DNA from: Aporhodopirellula rubra
Lineage (GTDB): Bacteria; Planctomycetota; Planctomycetia; Pirellulales; Pirellulaceae
Assembly (NCBI RefSeq): GCF_014192335.1
Contig: NZ_JACHXU010000026.1
Coordinates: 1-64,000 of the forward strand
Length of the DNA stretch: 64,000 nt
Reading direction: 5' to 3'
Shown: positions 10,061 to 19,616 of the stretch, piece after piece
Layout: the number at the start of each line of letters is the position of its first letter
How positions within the stretch are numbered: position 1 is the first letter of the stretch
Notes under the pieces: generated by a model
Seen by the model: the letters and a program-made list of their open reading frames with translations, nothing else
Databases searched by the model: none
What the model was told of the DNA's origin: nothing
Translations under genes and position numbers: made by a program

Positions 10061-11092
10061 ATGATGACTACACCTTTTCGGCCCATTCTGTTAGTGGCGT
10101 TGAGTTTCGCTGCCATCGCCCCTTCGGTTGGGAACGCGCAGTCATCCCATACCATTGGGCGTGCTGAAGTTTTCGATGAGCGTTTTGAAAACTACTTCTC
10201 ACGCGACGCAAAATTCGAAGTGCTTGCCAGCGGGTTCACTTGGACTGAGGGACCGTTGTGGGTACCTCCGGGCGCAAAGGTGGATGGTTGCGAATCGGAT
10301 CGCGGTTGTTTGCTGTTTTCGGACATTCCTCGGAACACCATTTTCCGTTGGCGTCCGGGACAAGGGGTGGACGAATTTCTGTCTCCGAGCGGTTATACGG
10401 GCCTCGCGTACTATGGACTCGAGCCTGGCAGCAACGGATTGGCACTCGACCCGCGCGGTCGGCTAGCGATGTGCGAACACGGTGACCGGCGAGTGTCCGT
10501 GCTCACGATCGGTGGTGGGAAGCGAACCTTGGTTGATCAGTATCAAGGTAAACGTCTCAATAGTCCCAATGATTTGGTGTTCGACTCGGACGGCAACCTC
10601 TATTTCACCGATCCGCCATACGGATTGCCTGATCGCGAAAATGACGCCCGACGTGAACTCGAACATTGCGGCGTCTATCGGCTTACTTCGGCGGGCGAAT
10701 TAGACCTGTTGACGACTGAGTTAGTGCGTCCCAACGGGATTGGATTATCACCGGATGAGAAAACGCTTTATGTTGCCCAAAGCGATGGTCGGCGTCCCGT
10801 ATGGGTGGGATATCCGATCGAAAGCGATGGGAAGCTCGGTCCAGTTCGCGAACTTGCCAACGCCAGGCAATACATGAAGGAATTCCCGGGGGCACCCGAT
10901 GGATTGACCGTACACTCCAGTGGTACATTGCTAGCTAGTGGACCGGGCGGCGTTTATGTGATCACCGCTGCAGGGGATGTAATCGGTCGGTTACTCACCG
11001 AGGGCCGAGTCAGTAATTGTGCTTTGGATGCCGATGAAAAATGGTTGTACATTACCGCCGATAAGCAACTGTGTCGGATTCCGCTACGGTAG
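10061..11092 (+). CDS. SMP-30/gluconolactonase-family secreted protein
   Basis: A 343-residue six-bladed propeller of the SMP-30/gluconolactonase/LRE family. After a signal peptide (PILLVALSFAAIAPSVGNAQ) the family signatures are clear: FTWTEGPLW, LLFSDIPRNTIFRW, GSNGLALDPRGRLAMCEHGDRR, LNSPNDLVFDSDGNLYFTDPPYG, VRPNGIGLSPDEKTLYVAQSD and APDGLTVHSSG. The Glu of TEGP, the Asn of SPND and the Asp of PDG are the usual metal ligands. It likely hydrolyses a sugar lactone in the periplasm. Starts are possible at 10031 (TTG), 10034, 10061 and 10064; I prefer 10061 because a purine-rich stretch precedes it and the signal peptide follows at once. It ends 12 bases before moaA, which suggests co-transcription, although no functional link to molybdopterin is known. 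Confidence 0.88.
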   Translation: MMTTPFRPILLVALSFAAIAPSVGNAQSSHTIGRAEVFDERFENYFSRDAKFEVLASGFTWTEGPLWVPPGAKVDGCESDRGCLLFSDIPRNTIFRWRPGQGVDEFLSPSGYTGLAYYGLEPGSNGLALDPRGRLAMCEHGDRRVSVLTIGGGKRTLVDQYQGKRLNSPNDLVFDSDGNLYFTDPPYGLPDRENDARRELEHCGVYRLTSAGELDLLTTELVRPNGIGLSPDEKTLYVAQSDGRRPVWVGYPIESDGKLGPVRELANARQYMKEFPGAPDGLTVHSSGTLLASGPGGVYVITAAGDVIGRLLTEGRVSNCALDADEKWLYITADKQLCRIPLR

Positions 11093-11104
11093 CAGGTATT
11101 CGTT

Positions 11105-12085
11105 ATGTTGACCGATCGGTTCGGAAGGATTCATCGCAGTCTACGCATCAGCGTGACCGATCGTTGCAATTTGCGCTGCACTTATTGCATGCCCGAGCAC
11201 ACACCGGACTATCAACCTCGGAGCGAGATTCTAACGTTCGAGGAGATTGTGCGATTCGTCAAAGTCGCAGTCAGCCTTGGCGTCGACGATGTTCGGTTGA
11301 CTGGAGGAGAACCTCTTGTGCGTTCTCAATTGAATCTACTGGTTCAGAAACTCAATGAGATCGAGGGCCTCCGCAAAATTTCTTTGACGACCAATGGCGT
11401 TTTGTTGCAGGATCAGCTCGCCGAGTTGGTTGTAGCGGGGCTTCGTCATGTGAACGTCAGTTTGGATGCCTTGGATGAAGAATCGTTTAAAGGTGCGACC
11501 CGACGCGGCGGTTTAGACAAAGTGCTCGGCGGGATCGATGCTGCTCAACGAGCTGGGATGGTTGTTAAAGTCAACTCGATTGCGATGCGAGGTTTGACCG
11601 ATCACCAAATCGTTGCATTCGGTGAGTTTACCCGTCGAACGGGAATCCCGGTTCGATTTATTGAATTCATGCCGCTGGATAGCGACGGTAATTGGAACAC
11701 GTCGGCGGTGTTGTCGGGTGCTGAAATCGTTGAAATGTTCTCGAGCCAGATCCGACCATTGGTGCCAATCGAACGAAACGGTTCGTCTCCTTCAACGGAC
11801 TACCGGTTCGATGATGGTATTGGAACGGTGGGAGTGATCGCGTCGGTGTCGAAGCCGTTTTGTGATTCGTGCGATCGATTTCGATTGACCGCAGACGGAC
11901 AACTACGTAATTGTTTGTTTGGCCAAGACTCAGGCGATGTACGTGCACTGTTGCGAGGCGATGCGAGCGATGAATCGATTTCGCAGATGATCCAGTCGGC
12001 GGTCGCCACGAAAAAACGCGGACACGGTACTGATGACCTGACGTTTTTACGTCCGTCACGCCCTATGCATGCGATCGGAGGATAG
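11105..12085 (+). CDS. moaA: GTP 3',8-cyclase MoaA (molybdopterin synthesis)
   Basis: A 326-residue radical-SAM enzyme that turns GTP into 3',8-cyclo-7,8-dihydro-GTP, the first step of molybdenum cofactor synthesis. The N-terminal SAM cluster motif is Cys21-x3-Cys25-x2-Cys28 (DRCNLRCTYCMPE), followed by LTGGEPLVR. The second, substrate-binding iron-sulfur cluster is made by Cys253, Cys256 and Cys270 (FCDSCDRFRLTADGQLRNC). The protein ends in the conserved Gly-Gly. Length is typical. moaD starts 2 bases after its stop and moaE follows, so this is a moaADE transcription unit; moaC and the insertion enzymes are not in the window. The partner step by MoaC must therefore be encoded elsewhere. Confidence 0.97.
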   Translation: MLTDRFGRIHRSLRISVTDRCNLRCTYCMPEHTPDYQPRSEILTFEEIVRFVKVAVSLGVDDVRLTGGEPLVRSQLNLLVQKLNEIEGLRKISLTTNGVLLQDQLAELVVAGLRHVNVSLDALDEESFKGATRRGGLDKVLGGIDAAQRAGMVVKVNSIAMRGLTDHQIVAFGEFTRRTGIPVRFIEFMPLDSDGNWNTSAVLSGAEIVEMFSSQIRPLVPIERNGSSPSTDYRFDDGIGTVGVIASVSKPFCDSCDRFRLTADGQLRNCLFGQDSGDVRALLRGDASDESISQMIQSAVATKKRGHGTDDLTFLRPSRPMHAIGG

Positions 12086-12087
12086 CG

Positions 12088-12369
12088 ATGCGATCCACAT
12101 CGACGAACAACGAAATCATCGGTGAATTGCAGGTGCTGGTGTTTGGGCCGCAAGCGAGGACGGTTGGAACCGATCGAATGAAATTGGGAAAAACTAAATT
12201 TCCAATAACAGCGGACGCATTGATGTCGCGGATTGTTGAGACTTACCCCAATCTCTCGTCGTCCATTGGCGTGAGTCGTCTCGCGGTCAATCACGAATTT
12301 GTTGAATCCAATTCATTGATCAATGCTCAAGACGAGGTTGCGTTGGTTGGTTTGATCAGTGGTGGTTGA
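12088..12369 (+). CDS. moaD: Molybdopterin synthase small subunit MoaD
   Basis: A 93-residue ubiquitin-fold protein ending in Gly-Gly (VALVGLISGG), the C-terminus that is adenylated and converted to the thiocarboxylate that donates sulfur to precursor Z. The conserved region LAVNHEFVESNSLINAQDEVAL matches the family near its end. It lies 2 bases after moaA and its stop nearly touches the start of moaE, so stoichiometric co-translation with MoaE is likely. It is about ten residues longer than common MoaD proteins because of an N-terminal extension. Confidence 0.93.
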   Translation: MRSTSTNNEIIGELQVLVFGPQARTVGTDRMKLGKTKFPITADALMSRIVETYPNLSSSIGVSRLAVNHEFVESNSLINAQDEVALVGLISGG

Positions 12370-12370
12370 G

Positions 12371-12820
12371 ATGGAAAATCAATCCACTGATGCGACCGTT
12401 CGTGTGCGTTTGTCTCGCGGGCCGATCGGTTTGGCGAACCCAATCATGTTGTCGCAATCGCAAACCGCGATCGCTGGCGCGGTGATGACGTTTCGCGGTT
12501 GTGTCCGTAGCAGCGAGGTCGATCAGGATCGTGCGAGCAAGCCGATTCTCGGATTGGAGTACGAAATCTACGAACCAATGACCTCACGTGAACTTCATCG
12601 ATTGGCGGTGCAGTTTGCAACGAAATTTGGTGTGATTGCGGTCGATGTCGAACACAGTTTCGGCTTCGTCGAGAACGGTGAATGCTCGTTCGTTTTACAG
12701 GTCGTTACCTCGCACCGTCGTGAAGCGATTGCGTTTATCGATGAATTCATTGATGCGATGAAACGACATGTGCCAATCTGGAAAGTGCCTCGTTGGGGTG
12801 AGTGCGAGTTGAGTTCCTAG
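12371..12820 (+). CDS. moaE: Molybdopterin synthase catalytic subunit MoaE
   Basis: A 149-residue protein that joins sulfur from MoaD thiocarboxylate to precursor Z. Family signatures are visible: GAVMTFRGCVR near the N-terminus, LGLEYEIYEPM, a central VDVEHSFGFVENGE (the usual HRxG region, here HSFG), SHRREAIAFIDEFIDAMKRHVPIWK with the active-site Lys of PIWK. The ORF can be extended to a GTG at 12359 that overlaps moaD, but the ATG at 12371 directly follows the moaD stop and is the simpler start. It is the last gene of the moaADE run. Confidence 0.94.
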   Translation: MENQSTDATVRVRLSRGPIGLANPIMLSQSQTAIAGAVMTFRGCVRSSEVDQDRASKPILGLEYEIYEPMTSRELHRLAVQFATKFGVIAVDVEHSFGFVENGECSFVLQVVTSHRREAIAFIDEFIDAMKRHVPIWKVPRWGECELSS

Positions 12821-12968
12821 ACCACGGCACGCTGTTTCCAAAGATTCATTGTGAGTCGAGTGTGTGATCGTGGCACGGCGCCGCACGACGTGTTACAAAG
12901 TTTGTTCAGAACGTGATGGTGTTCGTTGCCATTGACTCTCCTGTTTTCGTGTTGAGGGGGATAAAGAG

Positions 12969-14417
12969 ATGAAATTGGATGCAGAGTTTGTGAACTCACA
13001 GGCGCCCAATGCTGCGGCGATTAACAACGGTCGTAGTTTGGTGGTCAAAGGCAAGTTCGTGGCACTGCACCGGAGCGAAGACGATACGCTTCTGTTTGGA
13101 GAGTGTAGTGGGAGTGGACGTACGAACTATCAATGCTCGTGCGATTTCGCGCGGCCGACTCAGCCGACCTATCGCTGCAGTTGTCCGTCGAGACAGTTTC
13201 CGTGCAAACATTGTCTTGGTCTGATGTATGCCCATGTTGACGGTAAGTCGTTTGCCGTCGCGGACGTGCCCTCCGATTTGGCGGAGAAACGAGAAAAATT
13301 GGCTCAGCGGAAAGAGGCATCTAAATCGGCGAAGCCCAAAAAGGTCAATGTGACGGCGTTGAAGAAGAAGATTGCCGCTCAATTAAAAGGGCTCGATCTA
13401 CTCGAAGCACTGACCTTTGATTTGGTATCCAAAGGCATGGGGGCGATGAACGCGAAGTCTGCACGATTGGTTCAAGATCAGGCCAAACAATTGGGCGATG
13501 CATACTTGCCGGGAGCTCAAACAGCGTTGCTCGCGTACACCAATCTTTTTATCGGTGACAACGGACGGTTTGATGGTGAGTTGCCACCGCAGAAACGCGA
13601 GTCGGTCTACACGGATGCTCTGGATCAGCTGACACGCTTGTCTACGTTAGTCAAGCATGGACGCCAAGTTTTGGAGGCACGACTGGAGGATCCCAGTTCA
13701 CCGCCGCAAACGGATTCGCCGATCGCCGCGTGGCTCGGGCATGCGTGGCAGTTGCAGGAACTGCGTGACGCGGGTTTGGTTCAGCGTGACGTGGAGTTGG
13801 TGCAACTCGCGTTTCACAACTATGACGACGTTGCGCGGAAGGAATTTGTGGAAACCGGAATTTGGATGAATCTGAATACCGGTGCGATACAACTCACTCA
13901 GAACTATCGACCCTATCGAGCGGCGAAACACATTCGCGAGCAAGACAGTTTCTTCAAAGTCGCGAAGATTACTGAATTGTGTGTCTATCCAGGAAAAACG
14001 AATGTCCGCATTCGTTGGGACGAGTTTGAGCAGAGAGAATTGACGCCGGATGATCTGCGGGTGATCCGCTCGCACGCGGTGGACCGTTTCGAGCAACTCG
14101 TGAAATCAATTCGTGCGGATTTGAAGAACCCGCTTGCCGATAAACGACCCATCGTCGCGATTGGGTTCAATCGAATGGGAACACTGCAGAACGGCGACCT
14201 TGTAATCGAAGATGAGGCCGGTGATCGCATTGTCATGACAGAGTCTGGTCTTAAGGAAGAACCGCCAAGTTGTCATCTAATGCCAATGTTGCCAACCGAA
14301 TTGACGAGCGGGCAGGTGATGATCGGTCGTGTTCACCAAGATCTCGACAACAAGACTCTTAAAGTAAAACCACTGTCAATCGTGACCGATCGGCAAGTCT
14401 TCCGTCTGACACTATGA
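12969..14417 (+). CDS. SWIM zinc-finger protein
   Basis: A 482-residue cytoplasmic protein with a SWIM zinc finger near the N-terminus: Cys70-x-Cys72-x6-Cys79-x-His81 (YRCSCPSRQFPCKHC). A charged Lys/Arg-rich linker follows (about 96-130), then a mainly helical domain and a final beta-rich part. SWIM fingers bind DNA or protein partners; bacterial SWIM proteins of this type often sit beside MoxR/VWA genes, but none is present here. The start is well supported by GAGGGGGATAAAGAG just before the ATG. It is separated from moaE by 148 bases and converges with the hybrid kinase gene 13 bases downstream. Confidence 0.8.
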   Translation: MKLDAEFVNSQAPNAAAINNGRSLVVKGKFVALHRSEDDTLLFGECSGSGRTNYQCSCDFARPTQPTYRCSCPSRQFPCKHCLGLMYAHVDGKSFAVADVPSDLAEKREKLAQRKEASKSAKPKKVNVTALKKKIAAQLKGLDLLEALTFDLVSKGMGAMNAKSARLVQDQAKQLGDAYLPGAQTALLAYTNLFIGDNGRFDGELPPQKRESVYTDALDQLTRLSTLVKHGRQVLEARLEDPSSPPQTDSPIAAWLGHAWQLQELRDAGLVQRDVELVQLAFHNYDDVARKEFVETGIWMNLNTGAIQLTQNYRPYRAAKHIREQDSFFKVAKITELCVYPGKTNVRIRWDEFEQRELTPDDLRVIRSHAVDRFEQLVKSIRADLKNPLADKRPIVAIGFNRMGTLQNGDLVIEDEAGDRIVMTESGLKEEPPSCHLMPMLPTELTSGQVMIGRVHQDLDNKTLKVKPLSIVTDRQVFRLTL

Positions 14418-14430
14418 CATTGAAATGTCA

Positions 14431-17400
14431 TCAGAAAATGGGCGGTGAATTTGGAGGGGGCGCGGGTGCTTTAGTATTGACGTCTGATTCTTTGACACGC
14501 TTGACCCAAAATTTGGCAACCGATTGAACTTGGCGGAGCTGTTGTACTTCTGCTCCATCGGATTTTGATTTCATGTCGTCGTGGAGTCGACTAAACCAGT
14601 CGGCGTTGTCAGATTGTTTTTCCAGTTCCGAGGCGAGCTGATTGTGTTCCGGCGTAGCGAGATACCGTAAACAGGACTTGAGCGTGTGGGCTGCTGTTTT
14701 GAAGGTTTTGGCATTTCCGTCAGTGGCCGCGCGATCGAGTCGTTGAATTAGATCGGGGACTTCCATTGTGATGGCGTCGCAAACAGATTCGATGGTGGAT
14801 TCGTCTCCGCCACAGTGTTTTGAAAGCCTGTTACGCCATTCATTTTTCGGTTCGTCGTCCAACAGTGAGTCCGTCCTGAGGGGTGAGAGAGGAGCCGGTT
14901 GACGTGGTTCGGTCACAACCGACGTGGAAACAGGAGTTGGTTTCGATGCTGCAGAAGCGGAAGCATTTTGGGCAAGCTGAGTTTTCACCACGCGCTGAAT
15001 TTCGACCAATAACGGTTCCAGATGAATCGGTTTGGTGACATAGCCGATCATACCGGCGTCACGACACATCTTTCGGTGTTGGTCGGTAACGTGAGCCGTC
15101 AATGCGATGATCGGTGGAATGGGACGCCCGAGTTGTTCGGCGAGTTGAATGAGTTCCGCAGTGACTTCCGTGCCGTCCATTCCTGGCATCTGCAAATCCA
15201 TCAACACGCAATCGAACGACTCCCGCTTGAAATGGGCGATAGCGGATTTTCCACCATCTGCGGTCGTGACATAGTGACCGGCGGATACCAGTTGGTCGTG
15301 AATGACCAATCGGTTTGTCGGGCTGTCGTCGACGACGAGAAGGTGAAAACGATTCGCGACATCGTCTTGGGGGACTCTGGATTCGTTTGATGCGGATGAT
15401 GTCGTAGGCGACGCGGAATCTTGAACGAGTGATGCAACACGGTTCGTTTTGAGGTTGCCGATGGTATTCACGCGGGCCGTCTGACGAAGCGGTTGTCCCA
15501 CCAACCAACGCCGGAGTTCGTCGGGATGGACCGGTTCGATGATAATCGTGTCTTCTTTTTTAGCTCGTCGGGGAGCGGATTCTCCGGTCCGAGTCAGCCA
15601 CAGCACTCGGTCGTTGGTCTTGCGAGCACGAACTCGCCACGCGGCGTCGGCGGATTGGTTCGTAAGGACCCAGGCGATGGGTTGTGTGAGATGGTCCGAA
15701 CCTGCACCCTGCTGCGAATTTTGACCCGCGAGTGATGAGACTTCGTCGGGACGACACGTTTTCCAACCGTCATGGATGAGCGTTTCTCTGATCGCATTTT
15801 CAATGGTTTCGTTGTTAACCGAGACGACCACTGCTGGTTTAGTCGGACTGTCGTCTTGATTCGATCGTGAGGGCATCTCCAAAACGTTGCCGATCCGTTT
15901 AGGAATCCATCGTTTGGCGGGGATGGATTCTTCGGCAAGCTTAAGCCTCATTTGAACATGAAAGCGACTTCCCACACCGACTTCGCTTTCCAGTTTAATT
16001 CCGCCACCCATCCGTTCAGCGAGACCACGTGCGATCGCGAGTCCGAGTCCTGTGCCCCCGAACTGTTTGTTCGTTCCGCGATCAGCTTGCTCAAAGGCGT
16101 CGAAGATACGTGCTTGGTTCTCGGGTGCGATACCGATTCCGGTGTCGATGATGGTAACTTCAAACAAACGTGTGTTTTCGTCGGAATTCGTATCACTCTC
16201 GGCACGTCCCGGCAGCGAGAGGAATCGGTCACGAGATGATTGGTGTTCACGTGAGGACGCCTCAACGGTTTCGTTCTCGGCCATCGCGAGTCGAAGGCTC
16301 ACGAGCCCCTTCGGGGTGAATTTGATAGCGTTGCCCACGAGATTGACGATGATTTGTCGAATCCGTTTGGGGTCGGCGATCACCCGACGTGGCATCTTGG
16401 GATCAATAGAGAGGCACAGCCGAACGGGTTTATCGGCAACACGAATGGCGAGACAGCCGAATGCGTCACCAACCGTTTCATGGAGATCGATGGGCGTCGG
16501 GTCGATGGCGACGCGGCCGGCCTCAATTGCGGAGAAATCGAGAATGTCTTCGATCGCGTCGTGCAGCAGTTCGGTGTTCTGCGCGATCAAGTTGACGTAT
16601 CGCCGCGCGAGTGCGGGCAGCGTTTGCGAGGCTAACAGTTCGGTGAGTCCTCGGATTCCTCCCAGGGGCGTTCTGAGTTCGTGAGAGATGCCAGCCATGA
16701 ACTGAGTTTTGGTTCGGTTGGCTTGTTCGGCGACCGCTTTGGCCTCCCTCATCGCCTCGAATGCTTGTTGCTGCAAGGTGATGTCACGAATAATGACTGC
16801 CCTCCCGTCTCGATCACCGAGAGGGATCGGGTGGATCGACACTTCACTGTCAAAGGCGACTCCGTCGCCACGTCGTAGGCGGAGTAAGTGTCGTTGGGTG
16901 AAAGGCAGCGTCTTCCATGTCAGCTTGTCCTGTTGGAGATCACTCTGCGTATTTTGCGGTTGTTCAGTTGTTGCGACCGGCATGATTAGGTCTTCGAGTG
17001 GTCGGCCAACCAACCTTCCCCCACCGGCCTGCAGCAGTGACATCGCGGCAGGGTTGGCTTCCATAATGACGCCACGGTCGTCGACCAAGAGCACCGCGTC
17101 GCCGGCGGCATCGAACAGGGCACGCTTTCGCGTCTCGCTGTTTTGCAGTTCCATCGCGCCACGATGCTTTTCGGTGACGTCCCAAAAGATGGCTTGGATC
17201 CCGATGCATCGACCGTGTTGGTCGTACTCAGGCGCTTTGAAGACTTGAACAAATCCGGTGCGCCCGTCCACACCCGGATGTTCTTCGACTTTGTCGACAT
17301 GCAGTCCCGTTGTCATGACGTTGAGATCGTCGGCGCGATACCGGGCGGCGAGCGCGGGGGCGTAGAGATCCGCATCGGTGCTGCCGATCACCTCGATCGG

Positions 17401-18051
17401 TTGCAATCCGAGTTCTTTGCAGAACGGGTCGTTTGCGTAGGTGAAGACGCCTTCGGAGTTCTTTCGGGCGACCTGCAAATGCATCCGGTCCATAATAGAC
17501 TGAAACGTGGTTTCGCTTTGATCGAGCCGGTGCTGAGTCGCTTGACGGCGGGCGACTTCATCGCGAAGTGCGTGGTTGACCCGTGCGACCTCTTGAGATC
17601 GACGACGGACGCCTTGCTGTAGATATTGTTGATGTTTCAGTCGCAGTCTGAGGCGGCTACGCAAATACACGTGAAAATAACCAGCCGCCATCAACGCGAG
17701 CAGTGTCCACAGTCGAACGGGATCAAAATAGAATTGGTTGACATTTGGAGACGTGGGCTCCACCGGTGCTGCGCCCCAAAAAACGCTTAGCATTGAGCCG
17801 TCGAGAATGGGACCGTAGATCGCGTGCCACAATCCAGCGAGCACAACCGCGGTCGCTTGGAGCGCCGTAATGCGGGTAATCACACGGCGATGCAGAAACC
17901 GCCATATCATCGGCAGGAAGAGCAGGTGAAGGACGCAGAGTCCCCAACTCGGCGGGGCCGCGATGTCAGCTAGCATCAACACTACAATGGATAACATCCA
18001 CCACAGCGGCCGTCGTTTTTGGAGGGTCAGCGTTTCGGGAAAACTCTTCAT
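14431..18051 (-). CDS. Hybrid sensor histidine kinase with PAS, REC and HPt domains
   Basis: A 1206-residue membrane-bound phosphorelay protein. Order: about four membrane segments (residues 15-130), a coiled coil (135-180), two PAS domains (about 182-300 and 305-430), a HisKA domain with His457 (AGISHELRTPLGG), an HATPase with N box IVNLVGNAIKF (568-578), DTGIGI and GGTGLGLA motifs, a receiver-like region without acceptor residues (about 738-855), a true receiver with Asp952 (DCVLMDLQMPGMDG), and an HPt domain with His1122 (AAHTLKSCLRYL). Such proteins pass phosphate His-Asp-His to a separate response regulator; none lies beside it. The signal is unknown. The gene begins 137 bases from a divergent PQQ propeller gene. 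Confidence 0.93.
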   Translation of the reverse strand: MKSFPETLTLQKRRPLWWMLSIVVLMLADIAAPPSWGLCVLHLLFLPMIWRFLHRRVITRITALQATAVVLAGLWHAIYGPILDGSMLSVFWGAAPVEPTSPNVNQFYFDPVRLWTLLALMAAGYFHVYLRSRLRLRLKHQQYLQQGVRRRSQEVARVNHALRDEVARRQATQHRLDQSETTFQSIMDRMHLQVARKNSEGVFTYANDPFCKELGLQPIEVIGSTDADLYAPALAARYRADDLNVMTTGLHVDKVEEHPGVDGRTGFVQVFKAPEYDQHGRCIGIQAIFWDVTEKHRGAMELQNSETRKRALFDAAGDAVLLVDDRGVIMEANPAAMSLLQAGGGRLVGRPLEDLIMPVATTEQPQNTQSDLQQDKLTWKTLPFTQRHLLRLRRGDGVAFDSEVSIHPIPLGDRDGRAVIIRDITLQQQAFEAMREAKAVAEQANRTKTQFMAGISHELRTPLGGIRGLTELLASQTLPALARRYVNLIAQNTELLHDAIEDILDFSAIEAGRVAIDPTPIDLHETVGDAFGCLAIRVADKPVRLCLSIDPKMPRRVIADPKRIRQIIVNLVGNAIKFTPKGLVSLRLAMAENETVEASSREHQSSRDRFLSLPGRAESDTNSDENTRLFEVTIIDTGIGIAPENQARIFDAFEQADRGTNKQFGGTGLGLAIARGLAERMGGGIKLESEVGVGSRFHVQMRLKLAEESIPAKRWIPKRIGNVLEMPSRSNQDDSPTKPAVVVSVNNETIENAIRETLIHDGWKTCRPDEVSSLAGQNSQQGAGSDHLTQPIAWVLTNQSADAAWRVRARKTNDRVLWLTRTGESAPRRAKKEDTIIIEPVHPDELRRWLVGQPLRQTARVNTIGNLKTNRVASLVQDSASPTTSSASNESRVPQDDVANRFHLLVVDDSPTNRLVIHDQLVSAGHYVTTADGGKSAIAHFKRESFDCVLMDLQMPGMDGTEVTAELIQLAEQLGRPIPPIIALTAHVTDQHRKMCRDAGMIGYVTKPIHLEPLLVEIQRVVKTQLAQNASASAASKPTPVSTSVVTEPRQPAPLSPLRTDSLLDDEPKNEWRNRLSKHCGGDESTIESVCDAITMEVPDLIQRLDRAATDGNAKTFKTAAHTLKSCLRYLATPEHNQLASELEKQSDNADWFSRLHDDMKSKSDGAEVQQLRQVQSVAKFWVKRVKESDVNTKAPAPPPNSPPIF

Positions 18052-18188
18052 AGGACCATTTCAATCAATGCATATCCGAGCCAGATCGTGAGTCGCCGGT
18101 GGGATAGAATCACACCAGTTTACCAGACGATCACCGAACGCAAGTTTTCCTTTCATTCTCAATTTTTCTCTGACCGTCAACTGTTTCT

Positions 18189-19613
18189 ATGAGAACGACA
18201 CCTCCCTTGGTTCAGTCAAAACTTTGTTTCATCGGCATTCTGACGCTCTTGATTTTTGCTGTTGGTGAAGAATTCGCGATCGCCGAGCAACCCTCCGTCA
18301 TGGCTGCGCCCTCCTGGCCGCGGTTTCTCAACACGGATTTCAGTGGTACGGCAAAGATGTCGGTGAGCGTCGCAGACGGCGTTGCGAACTGGCCGTGGGG
18401 AGATCCCCCCCAATGTCGCTGGAGTCTTTCGGTGGGGGAAGGGTACGGACTTGGTGTGATTGATCGTGGAGCCTATTTTCACTTCGACGCACACGAGGGC
18501 AAAGAACGTTTGCGGAGAATTGACATGCGAAACGGTCAGGTGCTCTGGTCACAAGAAAACGAATTGAACTATCGCGATTTGTACGGATACGAATCAGGGG
18601 CGAGGTGCAGTCCCACGATTGATGGAGATCAAATTTTCACGCTCGGGGTCGCTGGTGCGTTGACAGCGAGAGACGTTGAAACGGGCACGCAACAATGGCG
18701 AATCGAAACAAACCAACGGTACCACGTCGTCCAGAACTTCTTTGGAGTCGGCTCGGCTCCGTTGGTGAATGGGGATGCCGTGATCGTGATGATCGGTGGC
18801 AGCCCGATTGCCGACCAGGCCATTGCGCCCGGACGCCTGGATCGGGTGTCGCCCAACGGATTGCTTTTGGTCGCCTTTCATCGAGATACCGGTGAAGAAC
18901 TCTGGCGATGCGGTGATGACTTGGCCAGCTATAGCAGTCCCAGAACCATGCAGATTGGCGATCGTAAATGCGTGTTGGTTTTCGGACGAGAGTTCCTGCA
19001 CGTCATTGATCCTGTCGAAGGAAAGAGCCTCGGCAACGTTCGTTACCGCGCCGACATACTCGAGAGTGTCAATGCCATGGTGCCGGTTGTCAGCGGACAA
19101 CGCGTGCTGGTCAGTGATTGCTATGACCTCGGTGCCTCTTTGTTTGAGATCGAGCTGGATCGTGGTGAAGCGACGTTTCGATCGGTGTGGCGTGATCCGG
19201 AGGGGCGTCGCCGTGATCAATCGCTGCGATCACACATGTCGACGCCAGTTCTTCAGCAAGGTTTTTTATATGCGTGCAGCGGTCGCAACGCGCCCGACAG
19301 TGACTTTCGGTGCGTTGATTTTGCGACAGGCAAGGTTCAGTGGACCGCGATGGAACGTCGGCGGAGTGCCGCGACACGGTTGGGCGAGGTGCTGTTGGTG
19401 CTGAAGGAAACCGGGACGCTCCATGTTGTCCGTTGTACCCCTGTCAGGTTCGACGAAATTGCAGTTTGGAACTTGGACGAAGCGTCCGGAGATGGGAGTG
19501 CCGATCGGCCCGCCATTCGGTACCCGTGTTGGGCTGCACCGATTATTGCGGGTGACAGTGTGCTCGTTCGCGGGGACGAGACGGTGCTGTGTTTGAAATT
19601 GCCGACGTCGTAA
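18189..19613 (+). CDS. Secreted PQQ-like beta-propeller protein
   Basis: A 474-residue protein with a signal peptide (LCFIGILTLLIFAVGEEFAIAE) and repeated propeller blades of the PQQ/BamB type, seen in TIDGDQIFTLGVAGALTARDVETG, a GTLHVVRC blade and the final SVLVRGDETVLCLK. It carries no complete dehydrogenase active site that I can recognise, so enzyme activity is not claimed. Planctomycetes have many such proteins, mostly of unknown role in the periplasm. It has a paralogue at 42082-43449 with the same plan (GPRCTPTIDGDRVYTLGSEG there). Its end lies 3 bases from the end of the convergent xthA-like gene. Confidence 0.87.
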   Translation: MRTTPPLVQSKLCFIGILTLLIFAVGEEFAIAEQPSVMAAPSWPRFLNTDFSGTAKMSVSVADGVANWPWGDPPQCRWSLSVGEGYGLGVIDRGAYFHFDAHEGKERLRRIDMRNGQVLWSQENELNYRDLYGYESGARCSPTIDGDQIFTLGVAGALTARDVETGTQQWRIETNQRYHVVQNFFGVGSAPLVNGDAVIVMIGGSPIADQAIAPGRLDRVSPNGLLLVAFHRDTGEELWRCGDDLASYSSPRTMQIGDRKCVLVFGREFLHVIDPVEGKSLGNVRYRADILESVNAMVPVVSGQRVLVSDCYDLGASLFEIELDRGEATFRSVWRDPEGRRRDQSLRSHMSTPVLQQGFLYACSGRNAPDSDFRCVDFATGKVQWTAMERRRSAATRLGEVLLVLKETGTLHVVRCTPVRFDEIAVWNLDEASGDGSADRPAIRYPCWAAPIIAGDSVLVRGDETVLCLKLPTS

Positions 19614-19616
19614 AAG

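Noticed and set aside
12860-12890. Possible sigma-54-like TGGCACG between moaE and the SWIM gene
   Set aside because: GG and the next GC are separated by 9 rather than 10 bases and no enhancer-binding protein gene is nearby.
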